DNA of 56,863 nt, from contig CALWVQ010000024.1 of the NCBI GenBank assembly GCA_944385025.1, positions 1 through 56,863 of the forward strand. The letters run 5' to 3'. The stretch is from an uncultured Eubacterium sp. Lineage in GTDB: Bacteria; Bacillota; Clostridia; Oscillospirales; Acutalibacteraceae. A program made the position numbers and the translations under genes. Under the pieces are notes generated by a model. That model was not told where the DNA came from. It searched no databases and was given only the letters and a program-made list of their open reading frames with translations. Shown one piece after another: positions 7,145 through 15,895 of this stretch (within the stretch, counting starts at the first letter, position 1; every line of letters begins with the position of its first letter).

Positions 7145-8893
7145 ATGGCACAACTCAGTGAGTCTTTTTTAGATGAGTTAAAATCTAAAACTGATATAGA
7201 TGACGTAATATCATCCTATGTGTCACTTAAAAGAAGGGGCTCGACGTCAAAAGGTCTGTGTCCGTTTCATAATGAAAAAACCCCGTCCTTTACCGTTTAT
7301 CACGATACCCAGTCCTTTTACTGTTTCGGCTGCGGAGCAGGTGGGGACGCAGTAACATTTATTAAGCGTATTGAAAATCTTGATTATCTCGATGCCGTAA
7401 AACTTCTTGCTCAAAGGGCAGGTATGCAGATGCCTCAGGAGGGGTATGACGACAGTTTGTCGAAAAAGAGAAGAAAGATTTTTGAAATTAACAGAGAAAC
7501 GGCGAAATTTTATTACAGTTATCTTGTAAGTCCTCAAGGCAAAACAGGTCTTGATTATTTTCTAAACCGCGGTCTTACGATGAAAACAATAAAAAAATTC
7601 GGTCTCGGTTTTGCTCCTGACGGATGGGATAATTTGATTAAACATCTTAAATCAAAAGGATTCAGCGTAGCTGATATGGTTGATGCAGGGGTTGTCAAGG
7701 TAAGTTCAAAAGGCAGATATTATGATTTTTTCAGAAATAGAGTTATGACGCCTGTTATTGATGTCAGAGGTAATGTAGTGGCTTTTGGCGGACGAGTGCT
7801 TGACGACAGCAAACCAAAATATGTTAACACGTCTGATACTCTTGTCTACAAAAAAACAAATGAGCTTTTTGCTTTGAATCTTGCAAAAGACAGCGACCAA
7901 AACGGCTTGATTTTGTGCGAGGGTTATATGGACGTTATAGCTATGCACCAGGCAGGGTTTACCAACGCTGTTGCCGGCTGCGGAACTGCGTTGACAAATG
8001 AACAGGTCAGACTTATTAGTAGATATTCAAACGAAGTTATACTTGCTTATGACGCTGACGAAGCAGGACAAAAAGCCTTAAAAAAAGCTGTGGAGCTCTT
8101 TAAGCAAACTGATATTAAAATCAGAATACCGTCGCTTGTCGGCGGCAAAGACCCTGATGAGATTATTAAAACTTACGGCAGGGACAAGTTTAAAGGAATG
8201 CTTGAAGGAGCGTCAAACGAAATAGAATTTTCTCTGCTTGAATTAAGAAAAAAGGTAAATCTTAACGCAACACAGGGAATAATTGATTTTCTTAATGAAG
8301 CAGTTAAGATACTTGCTAAAGTGTCGCCCATTGAACAGGATTTGTATATTTCAAGACTTTCAAATGAGTTGTCAGTAGAAAAAGCAAGTATAAAATCACA
8401 GCTTGATGATTATATTAAGAAGCATAGAAAAAGCCAAAGCTATGCAAAGAAAAAAGCTGTTGTAACAGAAAGCATAAAACAAAATTACCGCATAAGCGCA
8501 GAAAACGATATGTCAATAAGGCAGTATAAGGCGGAGGAAAGAATCGTCGGACTACTGTACAAATACCCGTTTTGTGCGGATTATGTAAAAGATTTTGATA
8601 TTGAAAAAATGAAGTCACCTTTCACTAAAAAAGTGTTTTCACTTATAACCGAAAGGCTTAATAACAACCTTGAGGTAGACCTTATTAATTTAAGTGACAG
8701 GCTGACAGACGGTGAATTAGGACGTATGTCCGGTATTATTGCCCGCTTCGGAGAAAGCAAAAATCCTAAACAGGAAATAATTGATTGTATCAAGACAGTC
8801 AATAATGAATATGAAAACAGTCATAAAACATCGTCAGAAAATATGAGTGATGATGAATTCAGAAAAATGTTTAAAGCAAAGGATAATACATAG
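7145..8893 (+). CDS. dnaG: DNA primase DnaG
   Basis: This 582-residue primase makes RNA primers for DNA replication. The N-terminal CHC2 zinc finger uses C39, H42, C60 and C63. The central TOPRIM catalytic core contains CEGYMDV near residue 257 and AYDADEAGQ near 300, the acidic metal-binding motifs. The C-terminal helical region would bind DnaB, whose gene is also in this window at 22906. AAAGGAGTG precedes the start. It lies 34 nt after dgt and 12 nt before rpoD, the classic macromolecular-synthesis arrangement, here with dgt in place of rpsU. Confidence 0.97.
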   Translation: MAQLSESFLDELKSKTDIDDVISSYVSLKRRGSTSKGLCPFHNEKTPSFTVYHDTQSFYCFGCGAGGDAVTFIKRIENLDYLDAVKLLAQRAGMQMPQEGYDDSLSKKRRKIFEINRETAKFYYSYLVSPQGKTGLDYFLNRGLTMKTIKKFGLGFAPDGWDNLIKHLKSKGFSVADMVDAGVVKVSSKGRYYDFFRNRVMTPVIDVRGNVVAFGGRVLDDSKPKYVNTSDTLVYKKTNELFALNLAKDSDQNGLILCEGYMDVIAMHQAGFTNAVAGCGTALTNEQVRLISRYSNEVILAYDADEAGQKALKKAVELFKQTDIKIRIPSLVGGKDPDEIIKTYGRDKFKGMLEGASNEIEFSLLELRKKVNLNATQGIIDFLNEAVKILAKVSPIEQDLYISRLSNELSVEKASIKSQLDDYIKKHRKSQSYAKKKAVVTESIKQNYRISAENDMSIRQYKAEERIVGLLYKYPFCADYVKDFDIEKMKSPFTKKVFSLITERLNNNLEVDLINLSDRLTDGELGRMSGIIARFGESKNPKQEIIDCIKTVNNEYENSHKTSSENMSDDEFRKMFKAKDNT

Positions 8894-8905
8894 AGGAGAG
8901 AAACT

Positions 8906-10036
8906 ATGAAAGAAATTAATTTAACACCGACACAATCTGTTAGTGAAGAAAAAAAGCAAAATGCTTTTAAAAAGCTTGTTGAAAAAGGCAAGCAGGTTGG
9001 TCATCTTACAACACAGGAAATTGACAATCTCATCGTAGACCTTGATCTTGATGTTGATGAGCTTGAAAAACTCAATGAGCAGATTGACGCAGCAAACATC
9101 AATATTATTGATGATTTCTCATCAGAAGCGCTTGACAGCATCAGTTTAGAGGTTGATTTACCCAAGGAAACCGATGCTGCAGAGACAGTTGCCGTAAACG
9201 ACAACGCCGCTATGGATGACCCTGTAAAAGTTTATCTCAAAGAAATTGGAAGGGTGCCTCTTCTTACTCCAGAAGAGGAAATTGAGCTGGCAATTCGCAT
9301 TACTGACGATGATGAAAAAGCCAAAAAAAGACTTGCCGAGGCAAATTTGCGTCTTGTTGTAAGTATCGCAAAAAGATATGTCGGCAGAGGAATGCAGTTT
9401 CTTGACTTAATTCAAGAGGGTAATCTGGGACTTATTAAGGCTGTTGACAAGTTTGATTACACAAAAGGATTTAAATTTTCAACCTATGCAACTTGGTGGA
9501 TTAGACAAGCTATTACAAGAGCTATCGCCGACCAAGCAAGAACTATACGTATTCCCGTTCATATGGTTGAAACTATTAATAAGGTTAAAAAGGCAAACAG
9601 CCAGCTTCTTCATACTAACGGCAGAGAGCCTACTCCTGATGAAATTTCAGAATATCTTGATATGCCGGTAGAAAAGGTAAGAGAGATTTTGAGAGTGGCA
9701 CAGGAGCCTGTTTCTCTTGAAACTCCCATCGGTGAAGAGGAAGATTCCCATTTGGGCGACTTTATTCCCGATGACGAGGCGCTTGCACCTGCCGATGCAG
9801 CATCAATGAGTTTGCTGAAAGAACAGCTTGCAGACGTTCTTAAAACTCTTACTCCGAGAGAGGAGAAGGTGCTTTCACTTCGCTTCGGTCTTGTTGACGG
9901 AAATCCTAAAACACTTGAAGAGGTTGGCAAGGAATTTAATGTCACCCGTGAGCGTATCCGTCAGATTGAAGCAAAAGCATTAAGAAAACTTCGCCACCCA
10001 AGCAGAAGTAAGAAATTGAGGGACTTTTTAGACTGA
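8906..10036 (+). CDS. rpoD: RNA polymerase primary sigma factor RpoD (SigA)
   Basis: This 376-residue housekeeping sigma factor has a short acidic region 1.1 and region 1.2 at about 108-135 ([20 protein letters not shown]). Regions 2.1-2.4 run about 140-210, with the [12 protein letters not shown] core helix and the promoter-melting [10 protein letters not shown]. Region 3 follows, then region 4 near 315-370 ([18 protein letters not shown], the -35 recognition helix). It directs transcription from the TTGACA/TATAAT promoters seen throughout this window. It overlaps the DUF896 gene by one base. Confidence 0.98.
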   Translation: MKEINLTPTQSVSEEKKQNAFKKLVEKGKQVGHLTTQEIDNLIVDLDLDVDELEKLNEQIDAANINIIDDFSSEALDSISLEVDLPKETDAAETVAVNDNAAMDDPVKVYLKEIGRVPLLTPEEEIELAIRITDDDEKAKKRLAEANLRLVVSIAKRYVGRGMQFLDLIQEGNLGLIKAVDKFDYTKGFKFSTYATWWIRQAITRAIADQARTIRIPVHMVETINKVKKANSQLLHTNGREPTPDEISEYLDMPVEKVREILRVAQEPVSLETPIGEEEDSHLGDFIPDDEALAPADAASMSLLKEQLADVLKTLTPREEKVLSLRFGLVDGNPKTLEEVGKEFNVTRERIRQIEAKALRKLRHPSRSKKLRDFLD

Positions 10037-10242
10037 TGACTGAAGAAAAAATTGATAGAATTAATACTCTTGCCCATAAAGCTAAATCAGTAGGTTTGAC
10101 CGAGGATGAAAAGAAAGAACAGGCTGCTTTAAGAAGAGAATATATTGACAGCGTAAAGGCAAGCCTTGTAGGTCAGCTTGAAAACACATATATTGTTGAT
10201 GAAAAGGGCAATAAGAGAAAAGTAGAAAAGAAGAAAAAGTGA
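10036..10242 (+). CDS. DUF896 / UPF0291 small protein
   Basis: This 68-residue basic protein matches the DUF896 (YnzC-like) family, with INTLAHKAKSVGLTEDEK then LRREYIDSVKASLVGQL: two helices forming a hairpin, and a lysine-rich tail. In Bacillus, relatives are associated with the SOS region, but the molecular function is unknown. The ATG overlaps the rpoD stop by one base (TGATG), and its own stop overlaps the kinase start in the same way, so it is translationally coupled in the operon. Confidence 0.88.
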   Translation: MTEEKIDRINTLAHKAKSVGLTEDEKKEQAALRREYIDSVKASLVGQLENTYIVDEKGNKRKVEKKKK

Positions 10243-10913
10243 TGAAAAAATTAATAATTATTGAGGGACTTGACGGCTCGGGGAAATCTACTCAAATTGC
10301 TTTGCTTGAAAAGTATTTTGAAAACTTAAGTGTTCCTTTCAGAAAAATTAAGCTTCCTGATTATGAAAGTCCGTCAAGCACCCTTGTAAATATGTACTTA
10401 GGCGGAGAATTCGGCAGTAATGCCGATGATGTAAACGCTTACGCAGCGGGCGCATTTTATGCGGTTGACAGGTTTGCCTCATATAAGCTTAACTGGGGCA
10501 AGGATTATGAAAACGGCAAGCTTATTTTAGCCGACAGGTATGCTACATCAAATCTTATCTATCAAATGGAAAAGATTGAAAGAGATGAATGGGACGAGTT
10601 TATTGAATGGACGTCTGACTTTGAATATAATAAAATAGGAATCCCAAAACCGGATCTTGTTATTTTTCTTGATATGCCTGTTGAAGTTTCACAAAGGCTT
10701 ATGACGTCGCGCTATAACGGAGACGAGGGTAAAAAAGACGTTCACGAGGTAAATGTTGAGTTTTTGAATAAGTGCAGAGAGTCAGCATTTTATGCCGCTG
10801 AAAAACAAAACTGGAAGATTGTGTCTTGCTCCGACGGTGAAAACCCATTGCCCATAGATGAAATACATAATAAAATTGTGGAACTTGTTAAGAAGGAACT
10901 GAAAGATGCTTGA
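10242..10913 (+). CDS. tmk: Thymidylate kinase-like (d)NMP kinase
   Basis: This 223-residue P-loop kinase has Walker A GLDGSGKST at 9-17, the DRY base/sugar-binding motif near residue 97 (DRYATSN) and a basic lid around SRYNGDEGKK. Thymidylate kinase phosphorylates dTMP to dTDP. The family match is clear. It sits outside the common tmk-holB neighbourhood, so a second dTMP kinase may exist elsewhere, and some substrate uncertainty remains. I chose ATG 10242, which overlaps the DUF896 stop, over the GTG immediately upstream. It overlaps the next gene by 8 nt. Confidence 0.85.
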   Translation: MKKLIIIEGLDGSGKSTQIALLEKYFENLSVPFRKIKLPDYESPSSTLVNMYLGGEFGSNADDVNAYAAGAFYAVDRFASYKLNWGKDYENGKLILADRYATSNLIYQMEKIERDEWDEFIEWTSDFEYNKIGIPKPDLVIFLDMPVEVSQRLMTSRYNGDEGKKDVHEVNVEFLNKCRESAFYAAEKQNWKIVSCSDGENPLPIDEIHNKIVELVKKELKDA

Positions 10914-11793
10914 ATTCAGAAAGCCTGTAATAGAAGATAAAAAATGGGTAGATGAATGCCTGAAAAATGTTAAAAGTTACAACTGCGAATACACCTTTGG
11001 AAATATTTTTTTGTGGAGTACGTCATATAAGACAACAATTTGCAAATATAAAGACTTTATGCTTTGCCGCTGGGGCGACAAGGATAATATAAAATATTCT
11101 GTACCCCTCGGCAAAGGTGATTTTAAGAATGCGGTATGTCAGCTTATTGAAGACGCTAAGGAATTAGGAATTAAGTTTTCAATATACGGTGTTACTGAAT
11201 ACTATAAAGCGCTTCTTGATGAATTTTTTCCTAATTGTTTCAGTTACCGCTATGACGAAGGCTTTAACGATTATATTTATTCAGTTGATAAAATGGCGGA
11301 GCTTCGTGGTAAAAAGTACCACTCAAAGCGTAACCATATTACTAATTTTAAAAAGAATAATCCCAACTGGTCCTTTGAAAAGCTGAACAAGGACAATATA
11401 GGAGAATGTATTGAGCTTCACTCACAGTGGATAAGTGAGCATAGCGATGAAGAAGATTATTCTTACGAATTTGAGGCAGTGCTTACAGCTTTTGAATATT
11501 ATGACAAGCTAAATCTTGTAGGCGGATTAATCAGAGTTGACGGCAAAGTTGTTGCTTATACTTTAGGTGAAAGACATTCTGACAAGTTGTTTGTTACTCA
11601 TTTTGAAAAGGCGCCTGCACAGATGCAGGGCGCATACCCGATAATAAATCAAGAGTTTACTAAAAATTGCTTGATGAGTTATGAGTACGTAAACAGGGAA
11701 GAAGATTTGGGAATTGAGGGACTGCGAAAAGCAAAGCAGTCGTATTATCCGGAAATTTTTCTTGAGAAATGTGTGGCGGAATATGAAAAGTGA
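10906..11793 (+). CDS. DUF2156 (phosphatidylglycerol lysyltransferase C-terminal-like) protein
   Basis: This 295-residue soluble protein matches the DUF2156 acyltransferase fold, the paired-GNAT catalytic domain also found in MprF. The segments KYHSKRNHITNFKKNNP (about 139-155) and GGLIRVDGKVVAYTLGER (about 205-222) are typical. No transmembrane flippase domain is present. The donor could be an aminoacyl-tRNA and the acceptor a lipid or protein, but that is inference from the family only. The start overlaps tmk by 8 nt, and the gene overlaps the following GNAT gene by 11 nt. Confidence 0.82.
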   Translation: MLEFRKPVIEDKKWVDECLKNVKSYNCEYTFGNIFLWSTSYKTTICKYKDFMLCRWGDKDNIKYSVPLGKGDFKNAVCQLIEDAKELGIKFSIYGVTEYYKALLDEFFPNCFSYRYDEGFNDYIYSVDKMAELRGKKYHSKRNHITNFKKNNPNWSFEKLNKDNIGECIELHSQWISEHSDEEDYSYEFEAVLTAFEYYDKLNLVGGLIRVDGKVVAYTLGERHSDKLFVTHFEKAPAQMQGAYPIINQEFTKNCLMSYEYVNREEDLGIEGLRKAKQSYYPEIFLEKCVAEYEK

Positions 11794-12256
11794 GATACGC
11801 TTTATAAATGATTATGATCCTTGTGTTTATGAACTTTGGCAGGAAGCGTTTGGCGACAGCGAGGAGGAAATCTCTTTTTTTCTTGAAAACTGTAAGAATT
11901 ATAAACTACTGGGATGTTATTGTGACGGAAAACTTGCGTCGATGCTTTTTCTTGTGGATTGTAAGGTTAACAGCGTTGACTGTAAATATATTTACGCAGC
12001 CTGCACACTTGAAAAATATAAAAAACAAGGCTTGATGACTGACCTTTTAATAAAATGCAGGGAAAAATACAGGCACATCGCGCTTATTCCTGCAAATGAA
12101 AACCTTGTGAATTTTTATAAAAATCGTGGTTTTTTAACACCTATGGATTTGAATTATCTCGTATTTGAGCAGAGTGACGAGATTAAAGAGTATCTAACGT
12201 CAGGATGTTCACTTGATGAGCCTTATTTACTTTATTACAGTAGGGGAGAAATTTAG
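11783..12256 (+). CDS. GNAT family N-acetyltransferase
   Basis: This 157-residue protein has the GNAT core: strands around KLASMLFLVDCKVNSVDCKYIYAACTLEKYKKQGLMTDLL, of which YKKQGLM is the acetyl-CoA pyrophosphate-binding Q/R-x-x-G-x-A/G-like motif. It ends with a NLVNFYKNRGF motif B. The substrate is unknown. I chose ATG 11783, which overlaps the end of the DUF2156 gene, over the long upstream extension, which lies wholly inside that gene. The adjacency of two acyltransferase-fold genes suggests a linked job. Confidence 0.85.
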   Translation: MKSEIRFINDYDPCVYELWQEAFGDSEEEISFFLENCKNYKLLGCYCDGKLASMLFLVDCKVNSVDCKYIYAACTLEKYKKQGLMTDLLIKCREKYRHIALIPANENLVNFYKNRGFLTPMDLNYLVFEQSDEIKEYLTSGCSLDEPYLLYYSRGEI

Positions 12257-12258
12257 TT

Positions 12259-12810
12259 ATGGTATATGTTTTTTTGGCAGATGGGTTTGAAATTATTGAA
12301 GCCCTTGCGCCTGTTGATATGTTGAGAAGAGCGAAAATTGACGTTAAAACAGTCGGCGTTACTGGTAATACGGTAAAATCATCCTGCGGCGTTGAGGTTA
12401 ATGCAGACATTAATTTTGATGAATTTTGCGAAGAAGACGTTGAAGCGGTAATCTTACCGGGAGGTATGCCAGGCACTTTAAACCTTGAAAAAAGTGAAAA
12501 AGTTCAGCACGCTATTGACAGTGCTGTTGAAAATAATAAGCTCATATGTGCTATTTGCGCCGCTCCGTCAATTTTAGGCCATAAGGGTCTTCTTCAGGGC
12601 AAAAATGCTATTGCTTTTCCCGGTTTTGAAAGCGAGCTGGCAGGTGCTGAAATTTCTGACAAATTTGTGGTAACTGACGGCAAATTTATAACTGCAAAAG
12701 GTGCAGGAGTTGCCACAGAATTCGGTCTTGAAATTGTAAAACAACTCAAAGGTGAGGAATTATCAGAAAGTATTAGGAATACAATTCAATGTCAGAGAAA
12801 AATGAATTAA
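12259..12810 (+). CDS. DJ-1/PfpI family protein
   Basis: This 183-residue protein of the DJ-1/ThiJ family has Glu14 in FEIIEA and the nucleophilic Cys100 in ICAICAAPS, the conserved pair of this superfamily. LPGGMPG at 66-72 forms the oxyanion loop. Related YajL/DJ-1 proteins act as redox sensors, chaperones or deglycases; the precise activity is debated. It starts 2 nt after the GNAT gene and overlaps the cyclo-ligase gene by 22 nt. Confidence 0.92.
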   Translation: MVYVFLADGFEIIEALAPVDMLRRAKIDVKTVGVTGNTVKSSCGVEVNADINFDEFCEEDVEAVILPGGMPGTLNLEKSEKVQHAIDSAVENNKLICAICAAPSILGHKGLLQGKNAIAFPGFESELAGAEISDKFVVTDGKFITAKGAGVATEFGLEIVKQLKGEELSESIRNTIQCQRKMN

Positions 12811-13367
12811 GAAAAGAATTATTGCTAAAAAGAAGAAAACTTCATAGTAAATATCTTGATGAATCAGTAGCAAATATTTTAATAAAAACTGATATTTTCA
12901 AAAATGCAAAAACTATACTGCTTTATGCAAGTCTTGATGATGAAATATCAACTGATTTTTTAATAGAGTGTGCATTAAACTGTGGAAAGCGGGTTGCTTT
13001 GCCTGTTTGTATTGATAAAAACGGTAATATGGATTTTTACTACATAAACAGTTTTGATGACCTTGTTACAGGACATTTTTCCGTAAGAGAGCCTGATATA
13101 AATAAATGTGGTATTGTTAATGATTATTCAAACAGCATTTGTATTGTTCCTGCAATTTCTTATGATGAAAGAGGTTACAGGCTTGGATACGGCAAAGGTT
13201 ACTATGACAGATTTTTGCAAAAATATACTTCAATTTCTGTAGGACTGTGTTATAATGAGTTGGTCAAAAAAGAATTACCTATTAATTCTTTTGACATTCC
13301 CGTTGACTATATAGTCACTCAAAGCAGAATTATTTCTGTTGGTTTCGAGGAGGATAATAATGGATAA
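12789..13367 (+). CDS. 5-formyltetrahydrofolate cyclo-ligase
   Basis: This 192-residue enzyme converts 5-formyl-THF to 5,10-methenyl-THF using ATP, salvaging a storage folate. The N-terminal LRKELLLKRRKL binds phosphate, and GYRLGYGKGYYDRFL at 129-143 is the diagnostic ATP-binding motif. Folate recycling fits with the dTMP kinase upstream, though the link is only contextual. The start lies within the DJ-1 gene, with a 22-nt overlap. Confidence 0.93.
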   Translation: MSEKNELRKELLLKRRKLHSKYLDESVANILIKTDIFKNAKTILLYASLDDEISTDFLIECALNCGKRVALPVCIDKNGNMDFYYINSFDDLVTGHFSVREPDINKCGIVNDYSNSICIVPAISYDERGYRLGYGKGYYDRFLQKYTSISVGLCYNELVKKELPINSFDIPVDYIVTQSRIISVGFEEDNNG

Positions 13368-14613
13368 TAAAGACTTTAACATTGAGAATACAGGTATTAA
13401 TCCTGTAAGCACCAGCGGTGAAGAAAAAGATGTTTATTTTTCAAATGTTGAGGCGTCTGATGTTAATAAAGATGAACATTCACCGTCTGCAACTGCTGCC
13501 GCAGTTAAAAAAACGCCGCCTAAAAAAATCAAATCAAAAGGCGTTGCAAGTACTTACGTATTTTTTATAGTTGTAATCGTTATCTCAATGCTGTTGTCGA
13601 TTTATGCTGTTATGTGTCTTAACGATGTTCTTGCAATTACCAAAACAAGCTCAACGGTTACAGTAAGCTTCACCGAAAGTATTGAGGATACAGATGAGGC
13701 TGTTGAACTTTTGGCAGATAACGGGCTCATTAAGTGCAAGAATTTTTGTAAAATTTTTGCTAAATACAGAGAAGCCTATGTTGGTGCTCCTTATGTTCCC
13801 GGCGTGTACTATCTTAACGGCAAAATGGGACTTGAAGGAATGTTAATTGCAATGAAAGGAAGCGCTGACACGGCGGAAACCGTTCATTTGGTATTTCCGG
13901 AAGGTTTTACTGTTCCCGAAATTGTGGACAGGCTTGTGTCTAACGAGGTTTGTGACAAGGCTTCGCTTCTTTCTGTAATACAGTCTGTTGAGTTTTCATA
14001 TTCTCTCGTAAGTGATTTACAGGCAAAGGAAGAGGTACCATATAGGCTTGAGGGGTATTTGTTCCCTGATACCTATGACTTTTATGTAGGTGAAAGCGCA
14101 ACTTCAGTTGTTAAAAAATTTCTTTCTAACGGTGATTCTAAAATTACAGAGGAACATAGAAAGAAAGCCGAAGAAATGGGCTACTCAATGTACGAAATTA
14201 TAACTATTGCCTCTATCATTCAAAAAGAAGCCGGCGATGAGGAACAGATGAAAGAAATTTCTGCAGTTATTCACAATCGTTTGTCGGACAAGACTAATTT
14301 TAATTCTTTGGGATGTGACTCAACATCTGACTATATAAAGAATAAGGTTGGTCCTGCTCTTTCTTCAACCTCTGCCCATACTGCCGATTATTATCTCAAC
14401 TACTATTCAACAGACAGTACCTCAACAGTTGTAGGTCTTCCGGCAGGTCCTATCTGCAATCCGGGACTTGCTGCCATTGAAGCCGCTCTGAATCCTGCTG
14501 ATTCTGACGCATACTTCTTCTTCCATGACAATGAGGGCAATCTTTATACTGCAACTACAAATGCAGAATTTAGACAGAAGATAGCTACCTACGCTCCATA
14601 TTTGAATTATTGA
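13360..14613 (+). CDS. mltG: Endolytic murein transglycosylase MltG
   Basis: This 417-residue membrane-anchored enzyme cuts nascent glycan strands and so helps set their length. A 60-residue charged cytoplasmic N terminus precedes one membrane helix (about 66-87). The extracellular part has the LysM-like FPEGFTVPEIVDRL and the YceG catalytic domain with EGYLFPDTYDF, IIQKEAG (catalytic E290), VIHNRL and GLPAGPICNPGLAAIEAALNP. I chose ATG 13360 because GGAGGA lies just upstream; it overlaps the cyclo-ligase gene by 8 nt. Another wall synthesis gene follows after the U32 gene. Confidence 0.94.
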   Translation: MDNKDFNIENTGINPVSTSGEEKDVYFSNVEASDVNKDEHSPSATAAAVKKTPPKKIKSKGVASTYVFFIVVIVISMLLSIYAVMCLNDVLAITKTSSTVTVSFTESIEDTDEAVELLADNGLIKCKNFCKIFAKYREAYVGAPYVPGVYYLNGKMGLEGMLIAMKGSADTAETVHLVFPEGFTVPEIVDRLVSNEVCDKASLLSVIQSVEFSYSLVSDLQAKEEVPYRLEGYLFPDTYDFYVGESATSVVKKFLSNGDSKITEEHRKKAEEMGYSMYEIITIASIIQKEAGDEEQMKEISAVIHNRLSDKTNFNSLGCDSTSDYIKNKVGPALSSTSAHTADYYLNYYSTDSTSTVVGLPAGPICNPGLAAIEAALNPADSDAYFFFHDNEGNLYTATTNAEFRQKIATYAPYLNY

Positions 14614-14629
14614 TTTAACGGACAAATTT

Positions 14630-15856
14630 ATGAGAAATATTGAATTGCTTTCACCTGCGGGTGATTTTGAAAGGTTAAAATTAGCGCTTAAATTCGGTGC
14701 TGACGCGGTGTATCTTGGCGGAGAACAGTTCGGAATGAGAACAAATCCGTCGAATTTTAACGCCGATGAGTTAAAAAAAGCTGTTGAACTGGCCCATTCT
14801 ATGGGAAAAAAGGTTTATTTAACCTGCAATACTTTGCCAAGGAACAACGAGATAGAATTTTTACCCGATTTTCTTAAATACGCCAAAGAGATAAATATAG
14901 ATGCTTTTATAATTGCTGATATGGGCGTTATGATGTTGGCTAAAAAATATGCTCCCGATGTAGAAATTCATATGTCTACACAGGTTGGTATTGTTAATTA
15001 CCAGACAGCGAATGCTTTATATGACTTAGGTGCAAGACGTATAGTAACTGCAAGGGAACTCTCCCTTGATGAAATTAAGTGTATAAGAGAACATATTCCC
15101 GATGATATGCAGATTGAGGTTTTTATTCACGGCGCTATGTGTATGAGCTTTTCCGGAAGGTGTATATTATCCGATTATATGGTCGGCAGAGATGCAAACA
15201 GGGGAGACTGTGCGCAGCCTTGCCGCTGGAAATATCATCTCGTTGAAGAAACAAGACCAAATCAGTATTTTCCAATTAATCAAGACGACAGCGGAACTTA
15301 TATTTTTAATTCCCGTGATCTGTGTATGATTGAGCATATCCCCGAACTTGTAAATGCAGGCGTTGACAGCTTTAAAATTGAAGGCCGAGCAAAGAGTGAG
15401 TATTATACTGCTATGGTTACTTATGCGTATAGAAACGCCATTGACGAATATTTGAAAAATCCTTCAGATGATTTTAAGGTTTCTCAATGGATACTTGACG
15501 AAATGGAAAAAATGAGTCACAGGGAATACACCACAGGCTTTAATTTCGGCCCTATGAAAAACGGTCAGGTTCTTGAAACCGGCGGATATATTCGCAACTG
15601 GGACGTATGCGGATTTTATAACAATCAAAAGGACGGTCGTTTGATTGTTGATCAGAGAAACAGATTTTATCAAGGCGATGAGCTTGAAGTAGTAGAGCCC
15701 GGCAAAAAGCCTTATAAAATTGTTGTTGAGGATTTGTATAACGAAACTGCACAGGAGAAAACCGATGTTGCCAATAAAGCGACAAACGTATACTCGTTTA
15801 AATGTGACATTGAAATTTCACCGGACGCAATATTAAGACGAGAAAGAACTGAATAA
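14630..15856 (+). CDS. U32 family peptidase-like protein (TrhP/YrrO-like)
   Basis: This 408-residue protein of the peptidase U32 family has ELLSPAGDFERLKLALKFGADAVYLGG at the N terminus. The family signature HGAMCMSFSGRC...NRGDCAQPCRW supplies C171, C178, C194 and C198, which are thought to hold an Fe-S cluster. Characterised relatives (TrhP, RlhA) hydroxylate RNA rather than cut protein, so a tRNA hydroxylation role is the better guess. It is the last gene of the dgt operon and is followed by a terminator. Confidence 0.9.
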   Translation: MRNIELLSPAGDFERLKLALKFGADAVYLGGEQFGMRTNPSNFNADELKKAVELAHSMGKKVYLTCNTLPRNNEIEFLPDFLKYAKEINIDAFIIADMGVMMLAKKYAPDVEIHMSTQVGIVNYQTANALYDLGARRIVTARELSLDEIKCIREHIPDDMQIEVFIHGAMCMSFSGRCILSDYMVGRDANRGDCAQPCRWKYHLVEETRPNQYFPINQDDSGTYIFNSRDLCMIEHIPELVNAGVDSFKIEGRAKSEYYTAMVTYAYRNAIDEYLKNPSDDFKVSQWILDEMEKMSHREYTTGFNFGPMKNGQVLETGGYIRNWDVCGFYNNQKDGRLIVDQRNRFYQGDELEVVEPGKKPYKIVVEDLYNETAQEKTDVANKATNVYSFKCDIEISPDAILRRERTE

Positions 15857-15863
15857 AAAATTA

Positions 15864-15895
15864 TCCCTCTGTGAAAACTACACAGGGGGATTTTT
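15864..15895 (+). terminator. Terminator merged with the PBP ribosome binding site
   Basis: TCCCTCTGTG (15864-15873) pairs with CACAGGGGGA (15881-15890), with one T-G pair, followed by TTTTT and directly by the ATG at 15896. The AGGGGGA in the 3' arm is also the only ribosome binding site of the next gene, so the hairpin would both end transcription and hide that site. Confidence 0.7.
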
